This document shows, one piece after another, positions 1 to 8,714 of a stretch of DNA of 64,000 nucleotides (its first letter is position 1; the number at the start of each line of letters is the position of its first letter). The stretch is from Dyella thiooxydans (lineage in GTDB: Bacteria; Pseudomonadota; Gammaproteobacteria; Xanthomonadales; Rhodanobacteraceae), in the NCBI RefSeq assembly GCF_001641285.1, contig NZ_CP014841.1, forward strand, positions 3,560,501 to 3,624,500, written 5' to 3'. The position numbers and the translations under genes are program-made. The notes beneath the pieces were generated by a model, which saw nothing but the letters and a program-made list of their open reading frames with translations, did not search any database and was not told the DNA's origin.

Positions 1-1
1 C

Positions 2-169
2 GCCTGCCGCTCGACCCTGGCCGTGCATGCGGACGGTCCGGCCTGTCGGGTCGACTGGTCGTGCGAATTCGAGCCGCGGCGCGAAGCCGGAGCAGACGTC
101 GCGAGGCTGATGGAGGCACTCTACGACGAGGGCCTGCAGGCTTTGGCACGGGCGCTGGCCATCCGCTGA
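2..169 (+). CDS. SRPBCC-like protein, C-terminal fragment
   Basis: This is an open frame running in from the left edge and ending at TGA 167-169, so only the last 55 residues are visible. The fragment contains VDWSCEFEPR followed by an amphipathic tail ending YDEGLQALARALAIR. A beta strand followed by a long C-terminal helix with a Y-x-x-GL-x-x-L pattern resembles the end of SRPBCC/polyketide-cyclase-like small-molecule-binding proteins. The start and most of the domain lie outside the window, so the family call is tentative and no substrate can be proposed. Confidence 0.5.
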   Translation, partial: ACRSTLAVHADGPACRVDWSCEFEPRREAGADVARLMEALYDEGLQALARALAIR

Positions 170-301
170 GACCGGCCTGGATGTAAGATGGTGCAGCGCC
201 GCGATTTCCCGCGGGCGCACGTTTTCCGGCGATTCCGAGCGGTTCCGCACCCGGTGCGGGCCCGGCCGGCGACCGCCTGATCCCCGGCCGTTGAGGACTG
301 C

Positions 302-964
302 ATGCCCGCTACTGCGTTTCTTGTCGATGGTGCGTTTTTTCTCGCCCGCTACCGCAAGGTATGGGGCGACCGCGATCCCAACGACGCGCGCACGGTAGCC
401 AAGACCGTGTTCGGCATGGCGCTGGAGCACCTCAAGGCGCTGGATCGTCCGCGCGAGGCGCTGTACCGCATCTTCTTCTACGACTGCCCGCCGCTGGAGC
501 GCACCCTGGTCAAGCCGGTCAGCGGCGACAGCGTGGATTTCGGACGCACCGGCGCGGCCGCGTTCCGCCGCGAGCTGCACGACCAGCTGCGGCGCCAGCG
601 CAAGATGGCGCTGCGCCTCGGGCGGCTGAGCGAGCGCGGCGAGTGGCAGCTGCGCCGCAGTGCGTTCCAGCAGCTGCGCGAGGGCACGCTGGCCTGGGAC
701 GAGCTGGGCGACGAGCATTTCGAGCCGGAGATGCGCCAGACCCAGGTCGACATGAAGATCGGCATCGACATCGCCGCGCTGGCCTACAAGAAGCAGGTCG
801 ACCAGATCATCCTGGTCGCCGGCGACGCCGACTTCATTCCCGCGGCCAAGCTGGCGCGCTACGAGGGCATCGATTTCATCCTGGATCCGATGTGGCAAGG
901 CATCGCACCGGATCTGCACGAACACATCGACGGCCTGCAGTCGGTCTGTCCGCGTCCATACTGA
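302..964 (+). CDS. NYN (PIN-like) domain protein
   Basis: This 220-aa protein looks like a cytoplasmic NYN-domain (LabA/DUF88-type) protein, a PIN-like fold usually associated with metal-dependent RNase activity. Acidic positions of the PIN-like centre are visible: the N-terminal FLVDGAFF (Asp8), DMKIGIDIAALA around residues 150-160, and VAGDADFIPAA around residue 175. There is no signal peptide or membrane segment. The ATG at 302 follows a weak purine stretch and is the only start that keeps the N-terminal beta strand of the fold. It stands alone between the left-edge gene and a methyltransferase on the same strand. RNase activity is inferred from the family; the RNA target is unknown. Confidence 0.85.
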   Translation: MPATAFLVDGAFFLARYRKVWGDRDPNDARTVAKTVFGMALEHLKALDRPREALYRIFFYDCPPLERTLVKPVSGDSVDFGRTGAAAFRRELHDQLRRQRKMALRLGRLSERGEWQLRRSAFQQLREGTLAWDELGDEHFEPEMRQTQVDMKIGIDIAALAYKKQVDQIILVAGDADFIPAAKLARYEGIDFILDPMWQGIAPDLHEHIDGLQSVCPRPY

Positions 965-1059
965 ACGGCCAGCCGTATCTGCACGTCGTTATCACTTTGC
1001 CTGCGCCAGCGTGCCGGGCGGGGAGGCGCCGCCAGGCGCGATCGAACAGGGAGCACACC

Positions 1060-1992
1060 ATGACATCGTCGGTTCCGGGAAAGTGGCTGCTGGCAGGGCT
1101 GTGCGCCCTCGCGCTGGCAGCGCCCGCGGCGGCGCAGACCGTGGCCGAAGCGGACGGGCAGGACCAGCCTCCGGGCGAGCTGGTGCCACCGACCAGCGCC
1201 GTCGACTTCACCGCGGCCCAGCTCGACAGCGTGCTGGCCGGCGACTGGCGCAGCGCGGCCGAACGGGCGCGCGACCGCTACCGCCACCCCAAACAGACAC
1301 TGGAGTTCTTCGGCGTGCAGCCGGACCAGACGGTGGTGGAGATCACCCCGGGCGGCGGCTGGTACGCCGACATCCTGGCCCCGCTGCTGCGCGATAACGG
1401 GCAATACGTGGCCGCGGTGGTCGCGCCGGCCCCCGGCAAGCCGGCCGACGACACGCTGAAGCAGAAGTTCGCCGCCGATCCGGCGGTGTTCGGCGACGCG
1501 CGCATCGTCACCTTCGATCCGAAGGCGCCGGTGTTCGGCCCGCCCGGCAGCGCCGACACCGTGCTGACCTTCCGCAACGTGCACAACTGGGTCCAGGCCG
1601 GGACCGCGCCGGCGATGTTCAAGGGCTTCTTCAAGGTGCTGCGGCCGGGCGGCGTGCTCGGCGTGGTCGACCATCGTGCCGCCGCGGGCGTATCGCTGGA
1701 TGCGGCGAAGGGCAGCGGTTACCTGCCGGTGGCCGCGGTGGTGAAGCTGGCCACCGATGCCGGGTTCGAGCTGGAGGAATCCAGCGAGATCAACGCCAAT
1801 CCGGCCGATACCAAGGACTACCCCAAGGGCGTGTGGACGCTGCCGCCGACGCTGACCCTGGGCGATGCCGGCCGCGCAAAGTACCTGGCGATCGGCGAAT
1901 CGGACCGGATGACGCTGCGCTTCGTGAAGCCGGAGGGTCCGGCACCGGCCGCCTCGGTGCCGTCGCCGGCCAAGGCCGCCTCATCCCCCTGA
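1060..1992 (+). CDS. exported class I methyltransferase-like protein (COG4798 type)
   Basis: This 310-aa protein begins with a convincing Sec signal peptide: charged MTSSVPGKW, a hydrophobic [13 protein letters not shown] core and an AAAQ cleavage region near residue 27. The body is a Rossmann-type methyltransferase fold in which motif I appears as [17 protein letters not shown], the divergent form seen in the COG4798 group. The VVDHRAAAG region would be the later beta-strand motif. The ATG at 1060 follows AGGGAGC, a good Shine-Dalgarno sequence, and coincides with the signal peptide start. A methyltransferase fold in a secreted protein is odd because S-adenosylmethionine is cytosolic, so the real role is uncertain. 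The C-terminal 20 residues are Ala/Pro rich. Confidence 0.85.
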   Translation: MTSSVPGKWLLAGLCALALAAPAAAQTVAEADGQDQPPGELVPPTSAVDFTAAQLDSVLAGDWRSAAERARDRYRHPKQTLEFFGVQPDQTVVEITPGGGWYADILAPLLRDNGQYVAAVVAPAPGKPADDTLKQKFAADPAVFGDARIVTFDPKAPVFGPPGSADTVLTFRNVHNWVQAGTAPAMFKGFFKVLRPGGVLGVVDHRAAAGVSLDAAKGSGYLPVAAVVKLATDAGFELEESSEINANPADTKDYPKGVWTLPPTLTLGDAGRAKYLAIGESDRMTLRFVKPEGPAPAASVPSPAKAASSP

Positions 1993-2008
1993 CGGCGTCC
2001 GTCGCTCC

Positions 2009-2545
2009 GTGCTGATCGCGTTGAACAAGCCCTATGGCGTGCTCTGCCAGTTCACCGATGCGGACGGCCGCGCCACCCTGGCCGACTACATCGTGCAGAA
2101 AGGGGTTTACGCGGCTGGCCGGCTCGACCAGGACAGCGAGGGCCTGCTGCTGCTCACCGACGACGGCACGCTGGCGCACCGGCTCACCGACCCGAGGCAC
2201 AAGCAGCCCAAGACCTACCTGGCGCAGGTGGATGGCGCGATCACCGACGAGGCGATCGCCGCGCTGCGCCGGGGCGTGATGCTGAAGGACGGCCCGACCC
2301 TGCCGGCCGGCGCCGAACATGCCACCGAGCCGGACTGGCTGTGGCCGCGCGATCCGCCGGTGCGTTTCCGCAAGGCGATCCCCACCAGTTGGTTGCGCAT
2401 CACTCTGCACGAGGGCCGCAACCGGCAGGTGCGCCGGATGACCGCGGCGGTGGGCTTTCCCACCCTGCGGCTGATCCGCGAGCGGATCGGCAGGTATGCG
2501 CTGGACGGACTGGCGCCGGGCGAGACCCGGCTGCTGCTCCCCTGA
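2009..2545 (+). CDS. rluE: 23S rRNA pseudouridine synthase RluE
   Basis: This 178-aa RsuA/RluE-family enzyme isomerises a uridine of 23S rRNA (U2457 in E. coli) in the cytoplasm. The sequence shows the opening [16 protein letters not shown], the catalytic motif [15 protein letters not shown] with Asp40, the [20 protein letters not shown] segment characteristic of RluE, and the [23 protein letters not shown] motif. There is no S4 domain, as is usual for RluE. The start is a GTG at 2009; E. coli RluE has a longer, poorly conserved N-terminus that is absent here. It ends 10 bp from the convergent tatD. Confidence 0.93.
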   Translation: MLIALNKPYGVLCQFTDADGRATLADYIVQKGVYAAGRLDQDSEGLLLLTDDGTLAHRLTDPRHKQPKTYLAQVDGAITDEAIAALRRGVMLKDGPTLPAGAEHATEPDWLWPRDPPVRFRKAIPTSWLRITLHEGRNRQVRRMTAAVGFPTLRLIRERIGRYALDGLAPGETRLLLP

Positions 2546-2555
2546 CGCCGCGCGC

Positions 2556-3347
2556 CTAGGCCGGCGGCAGGCTGAAGAAGGCCCGGGCCGTGGCCGTGGT
2601 GTGGGCGGCCAGCGCCTCGTAGGTCTCGCCGCGGTCGCGGGCGATCTCCTCGGCGATGTGCTTCAGGTACATCGGCTCGTTGCGCCGGTGGCTGGGCTGC
2701 GGGCGCACCGTGCGCGGCAGCAGGTAGGGCGCGTCCGTCTCGATCATCAGCCGGTCGGCCGGAATCTCCCTGACCAGCTCACGCAGATGCAGGCCGCGGC
2801 GTTCGTCGCAGATCCAGCCGGTGATGCCGATATGGCAGTCCAGCGCCAGGTAGTCGCGCAGCGCCTCGCCGGTGTCGGTGAAGCAGTGCACCACCACCGC
2901 CGGCACCCGGTCGCGGTAGCGGCGCAGCAGGGCGAGGAAGTCCTCGTGCGCATCGCGCTGGTGCAGGAACAGCGGCTTGCCCAGCTCGGCGGCGATGCGC
3001 AGCTGGCGCTCGAACACCTCGCGCTGCACGTCGCGCGGCGAATAGTTGCGGTGGTAGTCCAGCCCGGTCTCGCCGACCGCGCGCACCTCCGGCTGCGTGG
3101 CCAGCTCGCGCAGCAGGGCGTCGGTGGCGTCGTCGTAGTCCACCGCATGGTGCGGATGCACGCCGGCGGTGGCGTACAGCACGCCGGGGTGGGCCTGGGC
3201 CAGCGCCAGCGAGGCCCGGCTGCCGTCACGGCTGGCCCCGGTGACCACCATCCGCGCCACGTCGTGGGTGCGGGCGCGGGCGAGCACCGCATCGAAGTCG
3301 TGGGCAAAGGATTCGTGGGTCAGGTTGGCCCCGATGTCGATCAGCAT
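2556..3347 (-). CDS. tatD: TatD family metal-dependent DNase
   Basis: This 263-aa TIM-barrel metallohydrolase matches TatD along its length: N-terminal IGANLTHESF, AGVHPHH, VGETGLDYHRN, the LHQRDAHEDF metal-binding stretch, VVHCFTDT, the very typical GITGWICDERRGL block and IETDAPYLLPRTV with the catalytic Asp. TatD enzymes are Mg-dependent 3'-5' exonucleases with roles in DNA repair and oxidative-stress survival. Despite the name the protein is not part of the Tat translocase, and here it lies far from tatABC at 41.4-42.9 kb. It is transcribed convergently with rluE and divergently from the secretion operon. Confidence 0.94.
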   Translation of the reverse strand: MLIDIGANLTHESFAHDFDAVLARARTHDVARMVVTGASRDGSRASLALAQAHPGVLYATAGVHPHHAVDYDDATDALLRELATQPEVRAVGETGLDYHRNYSPRDVQREVFERQLRIAAELGKPLFLHQRDAHEDFLALLRRYRDRVPAVVVHCFTDTGEALRDYLALDCHIGITGWICDERRGLHLRELVREIPADRLMIETDAPYLLPRTVRPQPSHRRNEPMYLKHIAEEIARDRGETYEALAAHTTATARAFFSLPPA

Positions 3348-3677
3348 GCGTCGGTCTTGGCAGGCAAAGTCCGTATTGTCGCAAGCCCGCGCCGCGCGCG
3401 CGACGCCGCAACGCAGCGTTCCCGGAATACCCCATAGGCCATTGCCGTATTGCCGGATCGGCCGGGCTTGCCTAGGGTGGCCAGCTTTCGCGCTCAGCCG
3501 GCTTCCGGTGAGGGCGGAGATTCTTGCGCCTGTCCGCCTGGGGCCGGTGCTTTGTGAACAGGGCGCCCGCGGTCGCCGCCCCGGGGGAGACCGGATGTGC
3601 TAACAATGCGCGTCTGGTCGGTGCGGGGGCGACGACCGGCAGAAGATGTCCGTAATCGCAGTGGAACGGGGTGGGTG
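3348..3677. other. intergenic region between tatD and the type II secretion operon
   Basis: This 330-bp divergent spacer must hold the promoters for tatD (leftward) and gspE (rightward). I see no strong sigma-70 pair. A weak TAACAAT-like box lies at 3601-3607, without a recognisable partner at the right distance. The gspE frame stays open leftwards to a TTG at 3597, but codon quality falls before the ATG at 3678. No hairpin or known regulatory RNA is evident. Confidence 0.4.
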
Positions 3678-5414
3678 ATGTCGGCAGTGGTGAGCGCGTC
3701 GGGGGACGCAACACAGGCGGCCATGGATGACCGCGAGGCGGCCGTATGTGCCCTGCTGGTCTCGCGCGGTGCGCTCAAGGACGGTGACCTGGTCCGCGCC
3801 CGACGGCTGCATGAAGAGGCTCCGGAGGGCACGCTGACCGCCCTGATGGCGCGGCTCGGCCTGGTGTCCGAGCGCGACCTGGCTCAGGCCTGGTCGGAGC
3901 TGCTGGGCGCGCCGCTGGTGGCCACCCGTGACGTGCCCGAGCTGCCGCCGTCCGAACTGGACGTGTCGCCACGCTTCCTCAAGCAGCAGCACGTGGTGCC
4001 GATCCGCCAGGGCGACGACGGGCTGGCGTTGGTCGTGTCCGATCCGGCCGATCCGTACCCGCTCGACGCCGTGCGGCTGGCCGCCGGCAAGCCGGTGGCG
4101 CTGTGCATCGGCCTGCGTTCGGAGATCGATGACCTGATCGAGCGCTACTACGGCCAGGGCCGCTCGGCGATGGGATCGATCGTGGAGAACCTCGACGGCG
4201 CCGGCGCCACCGAGGAAGAGGACGTCGAGCACCTGCGCGACCTCGCCTCCGAGGCGCCCGTCATCCGCCTGGTCAACCTGATCCTGCAGCGCGCGGTGGA
4301 GCAGCGCGCCTCGGACGTGCACATCGAGCCGTTCGAGAACCGGCTGAAGGTGCGCTACCGCATCGACGGCGTGCTGCACGAGGTGGAGGCGCCGCCCTCC
4401 AGCTCGACCGCCGCGGTGATCAGCCGCGTCAAGATCATGGCCAAGCTCAACATCGCCGAGCGCCGCCTGCCGCAGGACGGTCGCATCCAGCTGCGGGTGC
4501 AGGGCAAGGAGCTGGACCTGCGCGTGTCCACCGTGCCGACCAGCTTCGGCGAGTCGGTGGTGATGCGCATCCTGGACCGCGAGTCGGTGGTGTTCGACTT
4601 CGCCTCGCTGGGTTTCACCGACGCGTTCGAGCAGCGCTTCGTCGAGGTGTTGCAGCGCCCGCACGGCATCCTGCTGGTGACCGGCCCGACCGGTTCGGGC
4701 AAGACCACCACGCTGTACACCGCGCTGTCGCGGATCAACACGCCCGACGTGAAGATCATCACCGTCGAGGACCCGGTCGAGTACCAGCTCGAGGGCATCA
4801 ACCAGATCCAGGTGAAGCCGCAGATCGGGCTGGATTTCGCCGGCGCGCTGCGCTCGATCATGCGCCAGGACCCGGACGTGATCATGATCGGCGAGATGCG
4901 TGACCTGGAAACCTGCCGCATCGCGATCCAGTCCGCGCTGACCGGCCATCTGGTGCTGTCGACCCTGCACACCAACTCGGCCGCCGGCGGTGTCACCCGC
5001 CTGCTCGACATGGGCGTCGAGGACTACCTGCTGGGTTCCACCGTCAACGGCATCCTGGCGCAGCGGCTGGTGCGCCGGCTCGATCCGGAGACGGCGATCC
5101 CGTACGAGCCCTCGCCCGAGGTGATCGCCGAGTTCGAGCTGGAGAAATACACCGACCAGCGCCCGATCCGGCTGTGGAAGCCGGGCGAGAGCGCGGCCAA
5201 CCCCACCGGCTACCGCGGTCGCCGCGCGATCATGGAATTCCTGGTGATGACCGACCCGCTGCGCCGGCTGATCATGCAGCGCGCCGACGCCGGCGAGATC
5301 GAGCGCGCCGCGCGCGCCGAGGGCATGCGCACCATGTACGAGGATGGCATCGCCAAGGCGGTGGCCGGCGTCACCACGCTGGAGGAGGTCCTGCGCGTGA
5401 CGCAGGAGGGCTGA
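3678..5414 (+). CDS. gspE: type II secretion ATPase GspE (XpsE type)
   Basis: This 578-aa cytoplasmic ATPase powers pseudopilus assembly in type II secretion. Residues 1-150 form the N-terminal GspE domain that docks to GspL. Then come a linker, the N2 domain with SDVHIEPFENRLKVRYRIDG, and the ATPase core with Walker A GPTGSGKTTTL (Lys342), an Asp box with VEDPVEYQ, Walker B QDPDVIMIGEMRD and LSTLHTN. Where most GspE proteins carry a CxxC...CxxC zinc subdomain (about residues 465-512), this one reads RRLDPETAIPYEP and WKPGESAANPTGYRGR with no cysteine. The ATG at 3678 is preferred over upstream in-frame starts, which would add low-complexity sequence. It is the first gene of an operon ordered E-F-G-H-I-J-K-L-M-N-D. 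Confidence 0.95.
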   Translation: MSAVVSASGDATQAAMDDREAAVCALLVSRGALKDGDLVRARRLHEEAPEGTLTALMARLGLVSERDLAQAWSELLGAPLVATRDVPELPPSELDVSPRFLKQQHVVPIRQGDDGLALVVSDPADPYPLDAVRLAAGKPVALCIGLRSEIDDLIERYYGQGRSAMGSIVENLDGAGATEEEDVEHLRDLASEAPVIRLVNLILQRAVEQRASDVHIEPFENRLKVRYRIDGVLHEVEAPPSSSTAAVISRVKIMAKLNIAERRLPQDGRIQLRVQGKELDLRVSTVPTSFGESVVMRILDRESVVFDFASLGFTDAFEQRFVEVLQRPHGILLVTGPTGSGKTTTLYTALSRINTPDVKIITVEDPVEYQLEGINQIQVKPQIGLDFAGALRSIMRQDPDVIMIGEMRDLETCRIAIQSALTGHLVLSTLHTNSAAGGVTRLLDMGVEDYLLGSTVNGILAQRLVRRLDPETAIPYEPSPEVIAEFELEKYTDQRPIRLWKPGESAANPTGYRGRRAIMEFLVMTDPLRRLIMQRADAGEIERAARAEGMRTMYEDGIAKAVAGVTTLEEVLRVTQEG

Positions 5415-5415
5415 C

Positions 5416-6633
5416 GTGGCGCAGTTCCGCTACCGCGCGGTCAGTGATGCCGGCGACATGCTGCACGGCCAGATGGAGGCGGCATCGGTCGAGGACGTGA
5501 TCGCCCGCCTGCAGGACCAGGGCCACACCCCACTGGAAGCGGTCCCCGCCGATGCCGGCGGCAGCGGCGGCTCGTTCGCCGCGCTGTTCGCGCGCGGGCC
5601 GTTCTCCGGCGACCAGCTGGCCCAGTTCACCCACCAGCTGGCGACCCTGCTCGGCGCCGGCCAGCCACTGGACCGCGCGCTCGGCATCCTGCTCGAGCTG
5701 CCCGAGGGCGAGCGGGCGAAGAAACTGATCGAGCGCGTGCGCGACCGCGTGCGCGGCGGCAGCACACTGTCACAGGCGCTGGACGAGGAACACGGCGTAT
5801 TCCCCAAGCTGTACATCTCGCTGGTGCGCGCGGGCGAGGCCGGCGGTTCGCTGGAGGACACCCTGCGCCGCCTGGCCGATTACCTGGAGCGTGCCCAGCA
5901 GCTGCGCGGCAGCATCGTCAACGCGCTGATCTACCCGGCGTTCCTGATGGTCGGCGTGCTCGGCTCGCTGGTGCTGCTGCTGGCCTATGTGGTGCCGCAG
6001 TTCGTGCCGATCTTCCAGGACATGCAGGTGCCGATCCCGCTGATCACCCGGGCCGTGCTGGCGCTGGGCAACCTGATCCAGGACTGGTGGTGGCTGATGG
6101 TGCTGCTGATCGTTGGCGCGGTGTTCGTGCGCCGCGCGCAGCTGCGCGATCCGGATGCCAGGCTGGCCGCGCACGCGAAGCTGCTGCAACGACGGGTGGT
6201 CGGGCCGCTGCTGGTGAAGGTGGAGACCGCACGGATCGCGCGCACGCTGGGCACGCTGCTGAAGAACGGCGTGCCGCTGCTGTCCTCGCTGACCATCGCG
6301 CGCCAGGTCACCTCCAACCGCGCGCTGGACGAGGCGCTGGCCACCGCCGCCGAGCAGGTCAAGGGCGGCGCGGGCCTGGGTTTCGCGCTGGCGCAGTCGC
6401 AGCGCTTCCCGCGGCTCGCCCTGCAGATGGTGCAGGTGGGCGAGGAGGCCGGCCAGCTCGACACCATGCTGCTGAAGGTGGCCGACACCTTCGAACTGGA
6501 GAGCCGCCGCGCGATCGATCGCCTGCTCGCCGCGCTGGTGCCGGCGCTGACCATCGTGATGACGGTGCTGGTGGCGATCATCATGGCGGCGATCCTGCTG
6601 CCGCTGCTCAGCCTGACCAGCAACATCCAGTGA
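5416..6633 (+). CDS. gspF: type II secretion inner-membrane protein GspF
   Basis: GspF is the polytopic inner-membrane platform protein of type II secretion and contacts GspE and GspL. The 405 aa are the usual length. The sequence has the N-terminal FRYRAVSDAGDMLHGQMEA strand, two repeated GspF/PilC domains (about residues 70-190 and 270-395) with the GEAGGSLEDTLRRLADYLE and GEEAGQLDTMLLKVADTFE motifs, and three hydrophobic segments: residues about 170-195, 220-240 and 375-400. Translation starts at a GTG one base after the gspE stop, with the gspE-terminal AGGAGG at 5404-5409 serving as Shine-Dalgarno. Confidence 0.95.
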   Translation: MAQFRYRAVSDAGDMLHGQMEAASVEDVIARLQDQGHTPLEAVPADAGGSGGSFAALFARGPFSGDQLAQFTHQLATLLGAGQPLDRALGILLELPEGERAKKLIERVRDRVRGGSTLSQALDEEHGVFPKLYISLVRAGEAGGSLEDTLRRLADYLERAQQLRGSIVNALIYPAFLMVGVLGSLVLLLAYVVPQFVPIFQDMQVPIPLITRAVLALGNLIQDWWWLMVLLIVGAVFVRRAQLRDPDARLAAHAKLLQRRVVGPLLVKVETARIARTLGTLLKNGVPLLSSLTIARQVTSNRALDEALATAAEQVKGGAGLGFALAQSQRFPRLALQMVQVGEEAGQLDTMLLKVADTFELESRRAIDRLLAALVPALTIVMTVLVAIIMAAILLPLLSLTSNIQ

Positions 6634-6682
6634 TCGGCGGTGTCCGAGAGTTTCCGAACGTTCCATGACGAGAGGTAAGTCC

Positions 6683-7108
6683 ATGCAGTCCAGGTCTCCC
6701 CGCGCCGCGCGCCGCAGCGCCGGCTTCACCCTGCTCGAGATGCTCGCGGTGATCGTGCTGATCGGCATCATCGGCGCCGTGGTGGTCACCCAGGTCGGCA
6801 AGAACGTGGACAAGGGTAAGTACGGCGCCGGCAAGGCGCAGCTCACCACGCTCGGCCAGAAGATCGAGAGCTACGCGCTGGACAACGGTACGCCGCCGCG
6901 CCAGCTCGAGGATCTGGTGACCAAGCCGTCCAATGCGACCAACTGGCAGGGGCCGTACGCCAAGCCATCCGAACTGAAGGACCCGTGGGGGCATGCCTTC
7001 GGCTACAAGTACCCGGGCGAGCACGGCAGCTTCGATCTGATCTTCTATGGCCAGGACGGGCAGCCGGGCGGCGACGGCTTCAGCAAGGACGTGGGCAACT
7101 GGCAGTAG
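6683..7108 (+). CDS. gspG: major pseudopilin GspG
   Basis: GspG is the main subunit of the periplasmic pseudopilus. The 141-aa precursor carries a prepilin leader ending AARRSAG followed by FTLLEMLAVIVLIGIIGAV, so a prepilin peptidase would cut after Gly14 and N-methylate Phe15, with Glu19 at position +5. The C-terminal part has the typical PWG...Y.YPGEHGSFDLIFYGQDGQPGGDG calcium-site region. The ATG at 6683 is chosen because GAGAGGT at 6670-6676 gives ideal spacing; an in-frame ATG at 6665 has no such site. No prepilin peptidase gene (gspO/pilD) is present in the window, so processing must rely on one elsewhere. Confidence 0.95.
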   Translation: MQSRSPRAARRSAGFTLLEMLAVIVLIGIIGAVVVTQVGKNVDKGKYGAGKAQLTTLGQKIESYALDNGTPPRQLEDLVTKPSNATNWQGPYAKPSELKDPWGHAFGYKYPGEHGSFDLIFYGQDGQPGGDGFSKDVGNWQ

Positions 7109-7132
7109 GCGCTGCCCGCTCGGATCTTCCCG

Positions 7133-7621
7133 ATGAGTACCCGCTGCTCACGTCGCCGATCCGCCGTGCACCATGCGCGGGGCTTCACGCTGTTCGAGAT
7201 GCTGGCGGTGATCCTGCTGATCGGCATCGCGGCGGCGGCGGTGTCGATCTCGGTCTCGCAGGGTCTGGCCGGTGCGCGCGTCAGTGCGGCCAGCGGTGAA
7301 CTGGCCGCCACGCTGCGCGCCACCCGCGCCCAGGCGATCGTGAAGGGGCAGGAGCAGCACTTCGACCTGGACATCCGCGCCGGCAGCTACACCGGCGCGG
7401 ACGACCGCACCCGCGAGCTGCCGAAGGGCATGAAGGTCAGCATCACCAGCGCGAAGGAAGACCAGGTGTCGCCCACCGTCGGGCGCATCCGCTTCTTCCC
7501 CGACGGCAGCTCCACCGGGGGGCATATCACCCTGCAGCAGGGGCAGCGACGCTGGCAGGTCAATGTGGGATGGTTGACCGGCGCGGTCAGCGTGGTGCAA
7601 CCCGGCACGGCGCAGCCATGA
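7133..7621 (+). CDS. gspH: minor pseudopilin GspH
   Basis: This 162-aa minor pseudopilin belongs to the type II secretion pseudopilus tip complex. The prepilin leader ends HHARG and is followed by FTLFEMLAVILLIGI, giving cleavage after Gly17 and Glu at +5. The globular part includes LRATRAQAIVKGQEQHFDLD, a GspH-type beta-sandwich pattern, and IRFFPDGSSTGG, a motif typical of GspH. Its stop codon overlaps the gspI start (ATGA at 7618-7621), so the two are translationally coupled. Confidence 0.93.
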   Translation: MSTRCSRRRSAVHHARGFTLFEMLAVILLIGIAAAAVSISVSQGLAGARVSAASGELAATLRATRAQAIVKGQEQHFDLDIRAGSYTGADDRTRELPKGMKVSITSAKEDQVSPTVGRIRFFPDGSSTGGHITLQQGQRRWQVNVGWLTGAVSVVQPGTAQP

Positions 7622-8052
7622 AGATGTCTCGCCGCCAGCGGGGGTTCAGCCTGATCGAAGTGATTGCGGCACTGCTGCTGCTGGCGATCGCCTTCACCGC
7701 GCTGATGAAGGTGGCCGGCGGCGCGATCGACCTGACCCACCGCGCCGCCCAGCGCAGCGAGGCTGCGATGTGGGCGCGCAGCCTGCTGGACAGCACCTTC
7801 GTGATCGAGCCGCCCCAGACCGGCACCCGGACCGGACGCTTCGACAAGCGCTACCACTGGCAGTTGCAGGTGACGCCGTGGACGCCGGAGGGCAAGCCGC
7901 CGCCGAATCCGCCACTGCAGCTGTATCGGCTGGATCTCGACGTGCGCTGGAGCGAAGGCGGCCACGAACAGGACGCGCGCTTCAGCACGCTTCGCGCCGG
8001 GATGCCGATCGGCGCGGGTACCGGTGCAGACGCCGGTGGAGGCGGGCGATGA
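7618..8052 (+). CDS. gspI: minor pseudopilin GspI
   Basis: This 144-aa minor pseudopilin forms the tip complex with GspJ and GspK. The leader is very short (MKMSRRQRG), followed by FSLIEVIAALLLLAIAFTA, with cleavage after Gly9 and Glu14 at +5. The start is the ATG overlapping the gspH stop; it places the prepilin motif right at the N-terminus, as expected. The C-terminal 20 residues are Gly/Ala rich and probably disordered. The gene ends in an ATGA overlap with gspJ. Confidence 0.92.
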   Translation: MKMSRRQRGFSLIEVIAALLLLAIAFTALMKVAGGAIDLTHRAAQRSEAAMWARSLLDSTFVIEPPQTGTRTGRFDKRYHWQLQVTPWTPEGKPPPNPPLQLYRLDLDVRWSEGGHEQDARFSTLRAGMPIGAGTGADAGGGGR

Positions 8053-8714
8053 GACGCGTGCGCGGTTTCAGCCTGCTCGAAGTGCTGCTGGCGCTGGTGC
8101 TGCTCAGCGTGCTGCTGCTTGGCGTGTACTCGGGTATCCGCACCGCCACCCACGGCGTGCGCTCGGGCACCGCAGCGGTGGAGCGGCTCGACCAGATCCG
8201 CTCCACCCAGCAACTGCTGCGGCGCGAGCTGGCGCAGGCGATGGTGGCGCCGATCGACCACGACGCCAACGGCGATGCACTGTTCTTCGAAGGCAAGGCC
8301 GATGCCATGCGCTTCGTCGCGCCGCTGCCGGGCTATCTCGACAAGCTCGGGCCGCAACTGCTCAAGCTGTCGTTGGTCGACGATCACCACGGCGGCAAGC
8401 AGCTGCAGTTGCAGCTGGCCCTGCTGCCGCCGGACGGCAAGCCGCCGCGTCCGCTGGGCAAGCCGCAGCTGCTGCTCGATCACGTCAGGCAGGGGCGATT
8501 CCAGTACCGCGGGGTGGATGCGCAAGGCCGCGTCGGCGACTGGCAGGACAGCTGGCCGGACGGGCGGCTGATGCCGCAGCTGGTGCGCATCGAACTGACC
8601 CCGCAAGGCATCACGCCCTGGCCGGAACTGACCATGCCCCTGCGGATCGACCCGAGCAGCGGGCTGATGCTGCAGGGGCCGCTGCTGCGCATGCGGGCGG
8701 CGGGAGCGCGATGA
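8049..8714 (+). CDS. gspJ: minor pseudopilin GspJ
   Basis: This 221-aa pseudopilin has leader MRRVRG followed by FSLLEVLLALVLLSVLLL, giving cleavage after Gly6 and Glu11 at +5. The soluble region has the GspJ-like sequence QLLRRELAQAMVAPI, then mixed beta segments ending LRMRAAGAR. In characterised systems GspJ binds GspI and GspK to form the pseudopilus cap. The start ATG overlaps the gspI stop by four bases, and the gene in turn overlaps gspK by four bases at 8711-8714. Confidence 0.92.
   Translation: MRRVRGFSLLEVLLALVLLSVLLLGVYSGIRTATHGVRSGTAAVERLDQIRSTQQLLRRELAQAMVAPIDHDANGDALFFEGKADAMRFVAPLPGYLDKLGPQLLKLSLVDDHHGGKQLQLQLALLPPDGKPPRPLGKPQLLLDHVRQGRFQYRGVDAQGRVGDWQDSWPDGRLMPQLVRIELTPQGITPWPELTMPLRIDPSSGLMLQGPLLRMRAAGAR

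Noticed and set aside
2556-3347. tatD considered part of the Tat translocase operon
   Set aside because: TatD is a DNase by family and lies about 38 kb from tatABC in this window.
3597-3677. Upstream TTG extension of gspE
   Set aside because: It adds 27 low-complexity residues absent from GspE proteins; the ATG at 3678 begins the usual N-terminal domain lead-in.
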